Positions 30,994 through 42,158 are shown, counted from the first letter of the stretch. The stretch is DNA of 64,000 nt from Synechococcus lacustris (GCA_903943975.1 CAJAQB010000011.1:62001-126000); one strand, 5' to 3'. Notes: a model not told the origin generated them from the letters alone. Program-made: numbers and translations.

Positions 30994-33114
30994 TTGAGCA
31001 GAGTTATCTCCCCTTCCGCAGCAGCTCGGGCCGCCGTCAATCTTTCTGCCCCGGCGGCTGATTTTCGTTACAGGCCCGACATCGATGGCCTGCGCGGTTT
31101 TGCCGTGCTGGCCGTGTTGTTGTATCACCTCAACAATCGCTGGTTGCCTGGTGGTTTCACCGGAGTTGACTGCTTTTTTGTGATCTCCGGCTATGTGGTT
31201 AGCGGTTCACTGCTGAGCCACAGCAGCGAAGCGTTGCTGCCCCGGCTGGGGGGCTTCTATCTGAGGCGTTTGAGGCGGCTGCTGCCTAATTTGTTCTGCA
31301 GCATTGGTGTCACCGCCCTGGGGGTGGCGCTGTTGGTGCCGCCCCGGGAAACCCGGGGGCTGTTTAATTCAGCAGTTAAGGCTTTATACGGCTGGTCAAA
31401 CAACTATTTCGCTGCTAAGTCGAGCGATTATTTCGGCCTGGATTCCAGCCTCAATCCCTTCGCCCACACCTGGTCGTTGGGGGTGGAGGAGCAGTTTTAT
31501 CTGGTTTTCCCACTGTTGTTGGCGCTACTGGGCCTAGGTGGTGGCCGTAGGGCCCTGCCGCTGCTGCTGGCGCTCTTGGGTTTCTCCTTTGCCCTCAGCC
31601 TCTACTGGACCTGGCAGGCGCCAATGCAGGCCTTCTTTCGCATGCCCAGTCGTTTCTGGGAGCTGGCTGCCGGGGCAGCGTTGCTGTTGGCCCAGCGCCA
31701 GGGTTTTACCAAGGGCTGGCCGCCGGGGCGTTGGCTGCGGCTGGGGGGCTACGGCCTGTTGTTGGCAGCTGTTTTCTTTACCCCCGAACGGGAGGGCTTC
31801 CCGGCGCCGGCGGCCCTGGGGGCGGTACTCGGCACCTTGTTGTTTCTGCAGGCGGGCCAGGACAGCAGTCGCTTTTTGGCCTTTCCCCAGCTGGAGCGCC
31901 TGCTGGTGGCCTGTGGTTTGTTGTCTTATTCGCTTTATCTCTGGCACTGGCCGGTGCTCACCTTCCTGCGCTGGACCTACGGCTTAGACCGGCCCTGGCT
32001 CTACCTGTTGGCCACCGGCCTCAGTTTTGGCCTGGCCTGGCTGGCCTATTGCCTGATTGAGCGGCCGGCGCGCCGCCATCCGCTGCCGGCAGCCTGGCAG
32101 CTGGGCCTGGCCCTGGCCGCCCTGGGGTTCAGCTGGGGCGGCATTGATGGCTTGGCCCATGCCTGGCGCGGCCGCTTGTTTATTGGACCCTCCGCTGATC
32201 CGGTGCCCCCGCGGGAGTTGCCGTGGCAGTACAGCGGCCTGGATCGGGCGAATCCGCTGCACCAGGGGGCCTGCAATGTGCCGGTTTGGGCGGCCTATGA
32301 CCAGCGCAGCCAGGCGAACTTTGAGGTTTGCCGCAAGCGCGGTTCCCAGGGGGAAGTGTTCTTGCTGGGTGATTCCCACGGCCAGGCATTGTTGCCGCTT
32401 ATGGATGCGGTGAGTGCCAAAACTGGCCAGGCCTTGAGCTACACCTTCAAGAGTGCCTGTTTGATCAGTTCAGAGCTAACTGTTTCCTATGTGGATGGCA
32501 AGCGCTATGGGCCCTGTCGCGCCTTTGCGGAGGGGGAAATTGAGCGGGCGCTGCAGCGGCTTAAGCCTGGGGACACGGTGATGATTGCCAGTTGGTTCAA
32601 CCAGCAGTTGTTGACCATGGATGGTACGGCTGCCCCGCGGCATTTACCAATCCACCAGGGGGGACGCCGCCTAGGGGATGGCGAGGCCCGGGCCGCCTAC
32701 GGGCAGAACCTGCGCCACTGGGCCCAGCGCCTGAAGGCCAAGGGCCTGCACCTAGTGCTGGTGGTGGATGTGCCCCTGCTTAAGCGCGATCTGGTGGCCT
32801 GTGATGGCTGGGCTTCGCTGTTGCCGTCCCCCCAGAGGGCTAGTTTTTGTGCACCGGAGGCGAGCGTTACCAAGGCCATGCAGGCCACCGTACGTAACAG
32901 CTTGCTGGCGGCCGCTAAGGGCTTGGATAACGTGCATATTTTTGATCCAACTGCGGCATTTATGCGAGATGGTCGTGTGCAGCATCGCAGCCCAGAAGGG
33001 GATCTTCTTTACGTAGATTTTCATCATTTAAGTGTTTCAGGTAGTAAGCGTTTGACGGAGCCTTTCTTGGCTTTTATGCGGAGGGAGGGATTGATTAATC
33101 CGCTCACTAAGTAG
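30994..33114 (+). CDS. OafA-type membrane acyltransferase with C-terminal SGNH domain (paralogue 1)
   Basis: A protein of about 706 residues: acyltransferase-3 membrane domain (RPDIDGLRGFAVLAVLLYH; FFVISGYVVSG; HTWSLGVEEQFYL), about ten helices, then an SGNH hydrolase domain with LLGDSHGQALLPLMD and the DFHHLS Asp-xx-His. The family O-acetylates or succinylates surface polysaccharides. No ATG fits the start; TTG at 30994 gives the same N-terminal length as paralogue 2 and begins after the epimerase stop, so I chose it with moderate certainty. An 84-base block is identical to paralogue 2. Confidence 0.88.
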   Translation: MSRVISPSAAARAAVNLSAPAADFRYRPDIDGLRGFAVLAVLLYHLNNRWLPGGFTGVDCFFVISGYVVSGSLLSHSSEALLPRLGGFYLRRLRRLLPNLFCSIGVTALGVALLVPPRETRGLFNSAVKALYGWSNNYFAAKSSDYFGLDSSLNPFAHTWSLGVEEQFYLVFPLLLALLGLGGGRRALPLLLALLGFSFALSLYWTWQAPMQAFFRMPSRFWELAAGAALLLAQRQGFTKGWPPGRWLRLGGYGLLLAAVFFTPEREGFPAPAALGAVLGTLLFLQAGQDSSRFLAFPQLERLLVACGLLSYSLYLWHWPVLTFLRWTYGLDRPWLYLLATGLSFGLAWLAYCLIERPARRHPLPAAWQLGLALAALGFSWGGIDGLAHAWRGRLFIGPSADPVPPRELPWQYSGLDRANPLHQGACNVPVWAAYDQRSQANFEVCRKRGSQGEVFLLGDSHGQALLPLMDAVSAKTGQALSYTFKSACLISSELTVSYVDGKRYGPCRAFAEGEIERALQRLKPGDTVMIASWFNQQLLTMDGTAAPRHLPIHQGGRRLGDGEARAAYGQNLRHWAQRLKAKGLHLVLVVDVPLLKRDLVACDGWASLLPSPQRASFCAPEASVTKAMQATVRNSLLAAAKGLDNVHIFDPTAAFMRDGRVQHRSPEGDLLYVDFHHLSVSGSKRLTEPFLAFMRREGLINPLTK
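31900..31983 (+). repeat. 84-bp block identical to 34113-34196 (copy 1)
   Basis: Base-by-base comparison of the two tandem acyltransferase genes shows a perfect 84-base match here, including synonymous third positions, while the flanking sequence differs. It encodes LLVACGLLSYSLYLWHWPVL and onwards to WTYG. This pattern points to recent gene conversion or duplication. Confidence 0.95.
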
Positions 33115-33191
33115 TTTCTGCTCCGCCGGGGAGAATGGCTGGATCTGCTAAGATTTTCCCCGCAAGTTCCCAGTGCTTGTTACCTCTACCT

Positions 33192-35351
33192 ATGTCTTTA
33201 TCCCCCGGGGCCACAGAAACCGAGGTGGTGGCCACCACCGAGGTGAACGTTGCTGCTCCCCGGGCGGCGGGATTCTCCTATCGGCCAGACATTGATGCCC
33301 TGCGCGGCATTGCCGTGCTGGCGGTGTTGCTGTTTCACCTCAACGATCGCTGGCTGCCCGGCGGCTTCGTGGGGGTGGATGTGTTCTTTGCGATCTCCGG
33401 CTATGTGGTGACCGGTTCTTTGTTGAACCACCAGCGCGAACCATTGCTGCAGCGCCTGGGCGGCTTCTATCTGCGGCGGCTGCGGCGCTTGCTCCCGAAT
33501 TTGCTCTGCGCCGTGGGGGCCACGGCCGTGGGTGTGGCCCTTTTGATCCCCCCCACTGAGACCCGGGGGATTCTCACCTCGGCGGTGAAGTCGCTCTACG
33601 GCTGGTCTAACAACTATTTCGTTGAGAAAGCCACCGATTACTTCGGCCTTGATTCCAACCTCAACCCCTTTGCCCACACCTGGTCCTTGGGGGTGGAGGA
33701 GCAGTTTTACCTGGTTTTTCCGCTGTTGCTGGCGTTGATTGGCCTCGGGGGCGGCCGTAGGACCCTGTCCTTGCTGCTGGCGGCCATTGGGCTCTCGCTT
33801 GCCCTCAGTATTTACTGGACCGCCCAGGCGCCGATCTGGGCATTTTTCCTGATGCCCAGCCGTTTCTGGGAGTTGGCCCTGGGGGCGGCGTTGCTGTTGG
33901 CCCAGCGCCAGGGGCTCACCAGGGCCTGGCCTTCGGGGCGCTGGCTACGGCTGGGGAGCTATGGCCTGTTGCTGGCGGCTTTGATTTGGACGCCGGAGAA
34001 GGAGGGCTTTCCGGCCCCAGGCGCCCTAGTGGCGGTGCTGGCCGCCCTGGCCTTCATCCAGGCGGGCCATGGGGATGGCCGTCGCTTTCTGCCCTGGCCC
34101 TGGCTGGAGCGACTGCTGGTGGCCTGTGGTTTGTTGTCTTATTCGCTTTATCTCTGGCACTGGCCGGTGCTCACCTTCCTGCGCTGGACCTACGGCCTTG
34201 ATCGGCCCTGGCTCTACCTGCTGGCCACCGGCCTCAGTTTTGGTCTGGCGATCGCCGCCTATCTGCTCGTTGAAAGGCCTGTGCGCCGCCATCCGCTGCC
34301 GGGGCCCTGGCAGCTGGGCCTGGGGCTGGCGGCCCTGGGACTCACCTGGGCGGGGATCGATGGTCTTGGCCATCCCTATCGGGGCCGCTTGTTCCAGGGG
34401 AGTTCCGCCGATCCAGTGCCCAAGGCCGAGAAAATCGCTGAGTTACGGCCGGTAATCGCTGGCACCGGCATCAGTGATGCCAGCTGTGGCGTTTCCACCT
34501 GGGCCCCCTACAGCCAAGCGAGTCGCACTGATTTCCAGCGCTGTAGCAAAGCGGCTACCAAGCCGGGGGCTGGGGAAATCTTCCTGATCGGCGATTCCCA
34601 TGCCCACCATCTGTTGCCGATGCTTGATCTGGTCACTGATCGCACGGGCCAGGCGATCAGCTTCACCTTCAAGAGCAGTTGTTTAATCAGCCCGGAGCTC
34701 ACCGTTAGCTTCGACAAGAAGCGCTATGAGCCCTGTCGCCAGTTCGCCGCCGGCGAGATCGATCGCGCCCTGGAACGGCTGAAACCTGGGGACAGCCTGC
34801 TGATTTCCACCTGGCTGAATAAGCAACTTGCTTCTATCGATGGCCGCGGTCGGCCCAATGATTTCCCTGTTTATGCCGGTAGGCGGCGGCTCACCCCCGC
34901 CCAGGTGCGCCAGGCCTATGCGGTCAGCACCCGCCGGATTGCCCAGAGACTGGCCGCTAAAGGCATCAATCTTCTGCTGGTGGTGGATGTGCCCAGCCTC
35001 GCTCGAGAGCCGGTGGTTTGCGAAAGCTGGGCTGCGCTGTTGCCCGATCGCGACGGGGGCACCTTCTGCTCCCCCCCGGCGGCGGTGACCGCCCAGATGC
35101 AGAACACCCTGCGCCAGACCCTGGGCCAGGTGGCGGCAGGGCTGCCAAATGTGCATGTGTTTGACCCCACTGGGCAGCTGTTGCACCAGGGGCGGGTGCA
35201 GCACCGTCGCGCCGATGGCACCCTGCAATTTGCCGATGCCCATCACCTCAGTGTGTCTGGCAGTAAGGGCTTGGCGGAGCCCTTCTATCGCTTTTTAAGG
35301 GCCCACGGCTTGGCGGGGGGGGCCGGCCTGGCGGGGGGCCACTCCCGGTAG
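33192..35351 (+). CDS. OafA-type membrane acyltransferase with C-terminal SGNH domain (paralogue 2)
   Basis: A 719-residue tandem duplicate of the preceding gene. RPDIDALRGIAVLAVLLFH, FFAISGYVVTG and HTWSLGVEEQFYL mark the acyltransferase-3 membrane domain; IGDSHAHHLLPMLD and DAHHLS are the SGNH active site. It should acylate a surface or periplasmic glycan. The ATG at 33192 gives a 35-residue lead before the first conserved block, close to paralogue 1; in-frame codons back to 33135 are possible but less likely. The 3' end overlaps glcE by 57 bases on the other strand. Confidence 0.92.
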   Translation: MSLSPGATETEVVATTEVNVAAPRAAGFSYRPDIDALRGIAVLAVLLFHLNDRWLPGGFVGVDVFFAISGYVVTGSLLNHQREPLLQRLGGFYLRRLRRLLPNLLCAVGATAVGVALLIPPTETRGILTSAVKSLYGWSNNYFVEKATDYFGLDSNLNPFAHTWSLGVEEQFYLVFPLLLALIGLGGGRRTLSLLLAAIGLSLALSIYWTAQAPIWAFFLMPSRFWELALGAALLLAQRQGLTRAWPSGRWLRLGSYGLLLAALIWTPEKEGFPAPGALVAVLAALAFIQAGHGDGRRFLPWPWLERLLVACGLLSYSLYLWHWPVLTFLRWTYGLDRPWLYLLATGLSFGLAIAAYLLVERPVRRHPLPGPWQLGLGLAALGLTWAGIDGLGHPYRGRLFQGSSADPVPKAEKIAELRPVIAGTGISDASCGVSTWAPYSQASRTDFQRCSKAATKPGAGEIFLIGDSHAHHLLPMLDLVTDRTGQAISFTFKSSCLISPELTVSFDKKRYEPCRQFAAGEIDRALERLKPGDSLLISTWLNKQLASIDGRGRPNDFPVYAGRRRLTPAQVRQAYAVSTRRIAQRLAAKGINLLLVVDVPSLAREPVVCESWAALLPDRDGGTFCSPPAAVTAQMQNTLRQTLGQVAAGLPNVHVFDPTGQLLHQGRVQHRRADGTLQFADAHHLSVSGSKGLAEPFYRFLRAHGLAGGAGLAGGHSR
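34113..34196 (+). repeat. 84-bp block identical to 31900-31983 (copy 2)
   Basis: This is the second copy of the perfect 84-base match between the tandem acyltransferase genes. The flanks diverge on both sides within one base. Confidence 0.95.
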
Positions 35352-36560
35352 GCGGCCTCGGGCCAGTTGCTGGAGGGGGTCGAACTGACGCTTTATTGCT
35401 TCGATCAGGCTTCGGGCTGGGGCATCACCCCAGGCGGGGATGGCACTGCCGGGGGGGGCCTGCAGCACGGTGAGGCTGCCCCCCAGCTCTTGGCAGGCCT
35501 GGCGCAGGGCCTCCACCCGGTAGGCGGGTTGGACCTTGAAGGGCGCCTCCGCCAGGCCGAGGCCGCTGGCGGCCCCCAGCCGTAGTTGCCAGCCCCGCGC
35601 CTCTGGGCGCCCCAGCAGTTCTTGGCTGCGCAGGGGTTCCACGCCCAGGCGCAGCAGCCAGTGGTTTATGGCTACCGGTTCCGTGGAGGCTGGATAGGTG
35701 GAGGCTGGATAGGTGGTGGCGGGATAGGTGGTGGCGGGATAGGTGTTTTGGCCTGTTTCTGAGATCTGTACGGCCTGTACGGAACTCGCCAGGGCCAATA
35801 ACTTTTCCTTTTGGTCAGCCAGGGCTGCGGCATCGAGGCTCACCAGGCCAATTTCTAGCCAGGGCTGCCCCTGATTTTGAGCTTGGCCCTGGGTTGATTC
35901 TGATCCCGGCCCTTGGCGCCACTCCAGCAACTCCAGGGCTAGGGGGCTATGCAACAGCAGCTGTTGGCGGAGTTGTTGCAGGCCTACGGCGCTGCCCTCA
36001 GCCCGCAGCAGTTGGCGCAGGGGCGGGATCGGTTGGGTGCGCAGGCTGAGTTCAGTGATCAGGCCAAGGCTGCCCCAGCTGCCGCAAAACAGTCGCATCA
36101 GGTCATAGCCGGCCACGTTTTTAACCACCCGGCCCCCGGCCTTGGCGCCGGTGCCATCGGCGCGGATCAGGGAAATGCCGATGATCTGGTCGCGCAGGTT
36201 GAGGTGGCGGTGGCGCAGGCGACCGCTGAGCCCCCGGGCCACCAGGCCACCGATGCTGCTGGGCCCCGCCAGGGGCGGGTCGATGGCCAGCCACTGGTTC
36301 TTTTCGGCTAGGGCCGCCTGCAGTTCCGCCAGCGGTAGCCCGGCCTCAACGGTCACGGTGAAATCCCCCACCGCATGCTCAATGATCCGATTGAGGGCGG
36401 CGCAGCTCAGCGCTGGGCTGGGTTGCTGCACTGGCGGCCCCCAATGCAAATGATTCCCCAACCCCGCCGGCAGCCAGGGGCTGGCCTGCCGATGGAATTC
36501 CCGGATCAGTTCCGGCAACTCCCTACGGTTCGGCGTTAGGAGTGGTGCCAGCTCTGGCAT
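35295..36560 (-). CDS. glcE: Glycolate oxidase FAD-binding subunit GlcE
   Basis: A 421-residue FAD-binding protein of the glycolate dehydrogenase complex, which oxidises photorespiratory glycolate to glyoxylate. DPPLAGPSSIGGLVARGLSG and GGRVVKNVAGYDLMRLFCGSWGSLGLITEL are clear FAD_binding_4/GlcE blocks. A five-residue repeat (TYPAT/TYPAS, four units) sits in a linker at about residues 272-292 and is not seen in the usual enzyme. GlcF is encoded 2.9 kb away rather than next door, and no glcD is in the window. It diverges from the sugar-acid kinase with 9 bases between starts; its 3' end overlaps the acyltransferase gene. Confidence 0.9.
   Translation of the reverse strand: MPELAPLLTPNRRELPELIREFHRQASPWLPAGLGNHLHWGPPVQQPSPALSCAALNRIIEHAVGDFTVTVEAGLPLAELQAALAEKNQWLAIDPPLAGPSSIGGLVARGLSGRLRHRHLNLRDQIIGISLIRADGTGAKAGGRVVKNVAGYDLMRLFCGSWGSLGLITELSLRTQPIPPLRQLLRAEGSAVGLQQLRQQLLLHSPLALELLEWRQGPGSESTQGQAQNQGQPWLEIGLVSLDAAALADQKEKLLALASSVQAVQISETGQNTYPATTYPATTYPASTYPASTEPVAINHWLLRLGVEPLRSQELLGRPEARGWQLRLGAASGLGLAEAPFKVQPAYRVEALRQACQELGGSLTVLQAPPGSAIPAWGDAPARSLIEAIKRQFDPLQQLARGRLPGVAPRQAGPPRQAVGP
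35683..35742. repeat. Four tandem 15-bp units inside glcE
   Basis: Units at 35683-35697 and 35698-35712 are identical (GTGGAGGCTGGATAG), as are 35713-35727 and 35728-35742 (GTGGTGGCGGGATAG). In glcE, on the opposite strand, they encode TYPAT-TYPAT-TYPAS-TYPAS in frame. Being a multiple of three, copy number can change without breaking the gene. Confidence 0.97.
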
Positions 36561-36569
36561 GCCGGAGAG

Positions 36570-37946
36570 ATGCTGCTCAGCCCCAAGATCATCGTCTTTG
36601 ACGACGACCCCACCGGCTCCCAGACCCTCTGGGGCTGTCCGTTGCTGCTGCGTTGGGACGCTGAGACCCTGGCCTGGGGCTTAGCCCAGCCATCGCCTTT
36701 TTTGTTTTTGATCACCAATAGCCGCGCCCTCGATCCGGCTGCGGCAACGGAACTGCTGCGGCAGATCTGTGGGGCACTCAAGCTGGCCCTGGCGGCAGCC
36801 CAGGCCGCTGGTTCCATCGACCGCTGGCTTTTGGTGAGCCGCGGCGATTCCACCCTGCGGGGTCATTTCCCCCTGGAGGTGGATGTGATCAACGCGGAGC
36901 TGGGTCCTTTTGATGCCACGTTTCTGGCGCCGGCCTTCCTGCCGGGGGGGCGCAGCACGGTGGCGGGAATGCACCTGCTTGATGGTCGACCGGTGCATGA
37001 AAGTGCCTTCGCCAGGGATGGCCTCTTCGGCTATAGCACTAGTTACTTGCCCGCCTGGGTGGAGCAAAAAACCGCTGGCCGGATCCGGGCTGAGCAGGTG
37101 GAGCGCCTCGAGCTGACGGAATTGGAGCTTGGCGGCGAGCCCCTACGGCAGCGCTTGGCTGGCTTCCATAGAAATTGCTACGTGGCGGTGGATGCCGAGC
37201 GGCCGCAGCAGCTGGCGGCCCTGGGGGCTGCGGTGTGGGAGCTCACGGCTCCAGAAGCTGTCGAGCGCTGGGGCCGGCCGCGGCGCTTTCTGTTTCAGGC
37301 GGCCGCCAGCCTGCTCAATGGCCTGGCGCCATTGCCCCCCCAACCGCTTGATGGGGCGGGTCTGGCGGGATTGCGCCGGTCCGGGGCGACGGGACTGCGG
37401 CCGGGCCTGGTGCTGGTGGGCTCCCATGTGCCCCTGGCCGATGCCCAATTGGAGTGTTTATTGGCGGAGCCCCGTTGCGGCGGCGTGGAGCTTGAGGTGG
37501 CCCTGCTCGCCCAACTGCTGGAGCAGGGGGAGTGGGGCAGCACCCTTGGGCCCCTGGCTGCGCTGGAGCAGGGCTATTTGCTGGCATTGCGCCAACAGTT
37601 GGCGGCCGGCCGCACGCCGGTGCTGTTCAGCAGCCGTGGCGAATTTCAGTGCGCCAGCACTGCTGAGCGCCGCCGCCTGGGGCTGGAGCTGGCCGCCTTG
37701 ATGGCCCGGCTGGCCGGGGCCCTAGCCCCCGAACTCGGCTACCTGATCAGCAAGGGCGGCATCACCAGCCACACCCTGCTGGCCACGGGCCTCAACCGGG
37801 CGGCGGTGGCACTGCAGGGCCAATTGCTGCCGGGACTATCGCTGGTGCTGGCGGGGGATTTGCCAGTGGTCACCTTTCCAGGCAACCTCGGCGCTGCCAA
37901 CAGCCTGCGGCAGGCCTGGGGGTTGCTGGAGGGGGCTGCTGCCTAA
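36570..37946 (+). CDS. Four-carbon acid sugar kinase family protein (OtnK/DUF1537-like)
   Basis: A 458-residue protein starting PKIIVFDDDPTGSQTLWG, the hallmark of the DUF1537 four-carbon acid sugar kinases. SRGDSTLRGHFPLEV and the C-terminal SKGGITSHTLLATGL, with the nucleotide-binding GDLPVVTFPGNLG, complete both domains. Characterised members phosphorylate D-threonate, D-erythronate or related acids. Here it is divergent from glcE (9 bases between starts), which suggests it handles an acid sugar linked to photorespiration or damaged sugar phosphates; that link is inferred. The 64 bases after its stop hold nothing I can identify. Confidence 0.9.
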   Translation: MLLSPKIIVFDDDPTGSQTLWGCPLLLRWDAETLAWGLAQPSPFLFLITNSRALDPAAATELLRQICGALKLALAAAQAAGSIDRWLLVSRGDSTLRGHFPLEVDVINAELGPFDATFLAPAFLPGGRSTVAGMHLLDGRPVHESAFARDGLFGYSTSYLPAWVEQKTAGRIRAEQVERLELTELELGGEPLRQRLAGFHRNCYVAVDAERPQQLAALGAAVWELTAPEAVERWGRPRRFLFQAAASLLNGLAPLPPQPLDGAGLAGLRRSGATGLRPGLVLVGSHVPLADAQLECLLAEPRCGGVELEVALLAQLLEQGEWGSTLGPLAALEQGYLLALRQQLAAGRTPVLFSSRGEFQCASTAERRRLGLELAALMARLAGALAPELGYLISKGGITSHTLLATGLNRAAVALQGQLLPGLSLVLAGDLPVVTFPGNLGAANSLRQAWGLLEGAAA

Positions 37947-38010
37947 GAGGCTCAATAGAGCAGATGGTTGTCCTCGAATTGTGCCTGAAGCATTTCAAGG
38001 CGGTTTTCGG

Positions 38011-39405
38011 TTAGGCAGGCACCAGCTGAAATCTGCGGGCAATTAGATAGCCAAGCGCGCCGATTGCCACCAGTGCCAGGGCGATCAGGCTGTTGAGGGG
38101 GTCGCTGAAGGCGGCTCCGATCAGGAAAGCCAGCGAGAGGCCGAATACGAGCACAGCGCTCACGGGATAGCCCCAGGCCCGGAAGGGCCGTGGCAATTCT
38201 GGTTCCCGTTGGCGCAGCATTACCTGGGCGGCGATGCCGGTCATATAGATCGCCACATACAGGATCGAGGCCATTCCCAATAGGCGCTCAAAGCTGCCAC
38301 TTAAAACCAGGGCGATGGCGGCCAGGCTGGTAAATAGCAGGGCAAAGGTGGGGGTGCCCCCAGTATTTACCAGCGTGCCGAAGGCAGGAAATAAACCATC
38401 GCGGGCCATGCCAAACAGAATCCTAGGGGCTGCCATGATCGCCGTATTAACTAAACCCAGCAGTGAAATCAGCGCCACCCCAGTGATCAGTTCACCGCCA
38501 ATACTGCCGAAGATCACAGTGGCAGCATCGCCAACTGGCAGCTTGGAATTTGCTAATTGCTCCAGCGGCAACACATGCAGCAGGGCCAGATTTACCAGTA
38601 GGTAGATAACAATCACCGCTAACACACCGCCCAGCAGGGAGCGCGGCAGGTCGCTGGCCGGTTCGCTGAATTCTTCGGCGAAATAAATCGGGCTCGCCCA
38701 GCCGTCATAGGTGGTGATAACGGCCTGCAGGGCCAGCACACTGGCGATCGCTAAGCCAGACCAATCAGAATTAGACCAATCAGACAAATTTGCAGCTGGG
38801 GCCAGAACCGCTGGGCTCTCGACCGAATGATTCCCATTCCAAAGGAAGCAGGCCGCCACTAGGGCCAGAAAGGCCACCGCCTTGGCCAGGCTCAGCAGCT
38901 GCTGGCTGCCGCTGCCGGCCCGCACCCCGAGCAGCTGGATCAAACTAAACAGCAGTAAGCCAGCCAGGGCAATCGCTTTGGGACCCAGCCCCAGGTCTGG
39001 CACCAGGGCGGCGCCGTATTCACCGATCGTGATCGCCACCCAGGCCAGCCCCACGCAGTGGCCGAGCCAATCGATCCAGCCCACCACGAAGCCCAGCTCG
39101 TTGCCAAAGGCCCGGTGGGCATACACATACCAACCACCGGCCAGGGGCAGGCTGGCCCCCAGCTCGGCCACGCAGATTGCCCCCAGCAGCGCATAGAGCC
39201 CCCCCACCACCCAGGCCGCAATCACCAGGTTGGGGCTGCCCAGTTGGGCTGCCACCAGCCCGGGGGTGCGCAGCAGGCCGGCGCCGATCGTGCCGCCCAC
39301 GGCCCCGGCCAGGCCAAAACCCAAGCCCAGGATGCTGAGCAGCTTGCCGGGGGCGGGGGGGCTGGCCATGGGGGGTGGGGTTGGGGCGCTGGGGTTGGGC
39401 TTCAC
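38011..39405 (-). CDS. APC-family amino acid permease
   Basis: A 464-residue membrane transporter with about twelve helices. The N-terminal GFGLAGAVGGTIGAGLLRTPG is the APC unwound helix-1 binding motif, followed by WVVGGLYALLGAICVAELG and YDGWASPIYFAEEF. Such proteins move amino acids or polyamines with protons or as exchangers. The substrate is not clear from sequence. It starts 12 bases after glcF, so it is likely on the icd-glcF transcript. Confidence 0.88.
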   Translation of the reverse strand: MKPNPSAPTPPPMASPPAPGKLLSILGLGFGLAGAVGGTIGAGLLRTPGLVAAQLGSPNLVIAAWVVGGLYALLGAICVAELGASLPLAGGWYVYAHRAFGNELGFVVGWIDWLGHCVGLAWVAITIGEYGAALVPDLGLGPKAIALAGLLLFSLIQLLGVRAGSGSQQLLSLAKAVAFLALVAACFLWNGNHSVESPAVLAPAANLSDWSNSDWSGLAIASVLALQAVITTYDGWASPIYFAEEFSEPASDLPRSLLGGVLAVIVIYLLVNLALLHVLPLEQLANSKLPVGDAATVIFGSIGGELITGVALISLLGLVNTAIMAAPRILFGMARDGLFPAFGTLVNTGGTPTFALLFTSLAAIALVLSGSFERLLGMASILYVAIYMTGIAAQVMLRQREPELPRPFRAWGYPVSAVLVFGLSLAFLIGAAFSDPLNSLIALALVAIGALGYLIARRFQLVPA

Positions 39406-39417
39406 TCTCGTTCTTGA

Positions 39418-40727
39418 TCAGTGGGGTTCGGGCCTTGCGGGGCTGCTGGCTAGGCCCCTGAAGCTCCAATCCAGCAGTTGCATGGGGTGGAGCACCGCCA
39501 GCGGTTGGCCCCTAAGCCCCAGGTGTTCGCGGATCTGGAGGCTGCAGCCGATGTTGGCGCTCACCACCAGCTCGGCGCCGCTGGTGCTGAGGTCTGCGGC
39601 CTTGATCCGGCCCAGCTCGGCGGCTTCCTGGGGTTGCACCAGGTTGTAGATGCCGGCGCTGCCACAACACACCCCGGCTTCCACCGCCTCCCGCAGCTGG
39701 ATGTGGGGGATGGCGGCCAGGAGCTGTCGGGGTTGGTGGCCAATCCCCTGGCCGTGGAGCATGTGGCAGGCGTCGTGGAAGACCATGGCCAGCGGTCGTT
39801 CAGCGCTGGCGAGGCTGCCGTCGCTGTGGCGGAGGGGTTTCAGGCCAGCCCGGAAGCTATCGCTCAGCCCCAGCTGATTTAGGAATTCCTGGATGTCGGC
39901 CACTGGAGCGCTGAAGCTTTTGCCCGTGAGCCGTCCATAGGCCTTCAGGGTGTGGCCACAGCCGGATGCGGCCACCAGCACCGCATCGAGCGGTTCGGCA
40001 CTGGCGGCCTCAAAGCTTTTGATCAGGGCCTCGGCCAGCTGGCGGGTTTGGGCCTCCTCCCCCTGGTGGTGGCTCACGGCCCCACAACAGCCCTGGGCCG
40101 CAGGAATCAGCACCTCGATGCCGTTGGCGCTCAGCACCCTGATGGCGGCGGCATTCACCGCCGGGTCAAACAGCCGTTGCACACAGCCCAGCACCAAGCC
40201 CACCCGGGCCCGGCGCGGGCCGCTGGCGGGGATGAGCCCCTGGGGATCGGGGCCAAAGGCCTCGGCAGTCAGGGCTGGCAGCAACTGTTCCATTGCCGCC
40301 AGCTCCGGCCCAAATAGGCGGGTGAGACCGCTGCGGCGGGCGAGCCGCTGCAGGCCACTGCCGGCATAGGGCCGCAGCGGCGTTAGCAGCGCCCGTAGGC
40401 GCTGGGGATAGGGCAACAGCGCCAGGAGCCATTGGCGCAGCTGGGTTTGCCAAGGACTGCGCAGCCCCGGGGCCCGCAGCTGGGGCCTCAGGGTCTCGAT
40501 TAGTTGGTCGTAGCGCACCCCGGAGGGGCAGGCGGTAACGCAGGCATAACAGCCCAGGCAACTGTCGAAATGGCTCGCCAGCGTGGCATCCAGCTCCAGC
40601 TCCCCCGCCGCCAGCGCCTTGAGGGCATGGATTCGCCCCCGCGGCGAATCCATCTCCGTGGCCAGCACCCGATAACTGGCACAGCTGGGCAGGCAAAACC
40701 CGCAATGCACACAGGGGTCAGTGAGCG

Positions 40728-40731
<4 letters not shown>
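39418..40731 (-). CDS. glcF: Glycolate oxidase iron-sulfur subunit GlcF
   Basis: A 437-residue protein with two N-terminal [4Fe-4S] motifs, CVHCGFCLPSC (starting at residue 8) and CLGCYACVTACPSG, then two CCG domains seen as GCVQRLFDPAVNAA...GCCGAVSHHQGE and FHDACHMLHGQGIGHQPRQ...CCGSAGIYN. It passes electrons from the flavin subunit of glycolate dehydrogenase. Its ATG overlaps the icd stop by 4 bases. glcE is nearby on the same strand but separated by the permease and the kinase gene. Confidence 0.95.
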
Positions 40732-42158
<1,427 letters not shown>

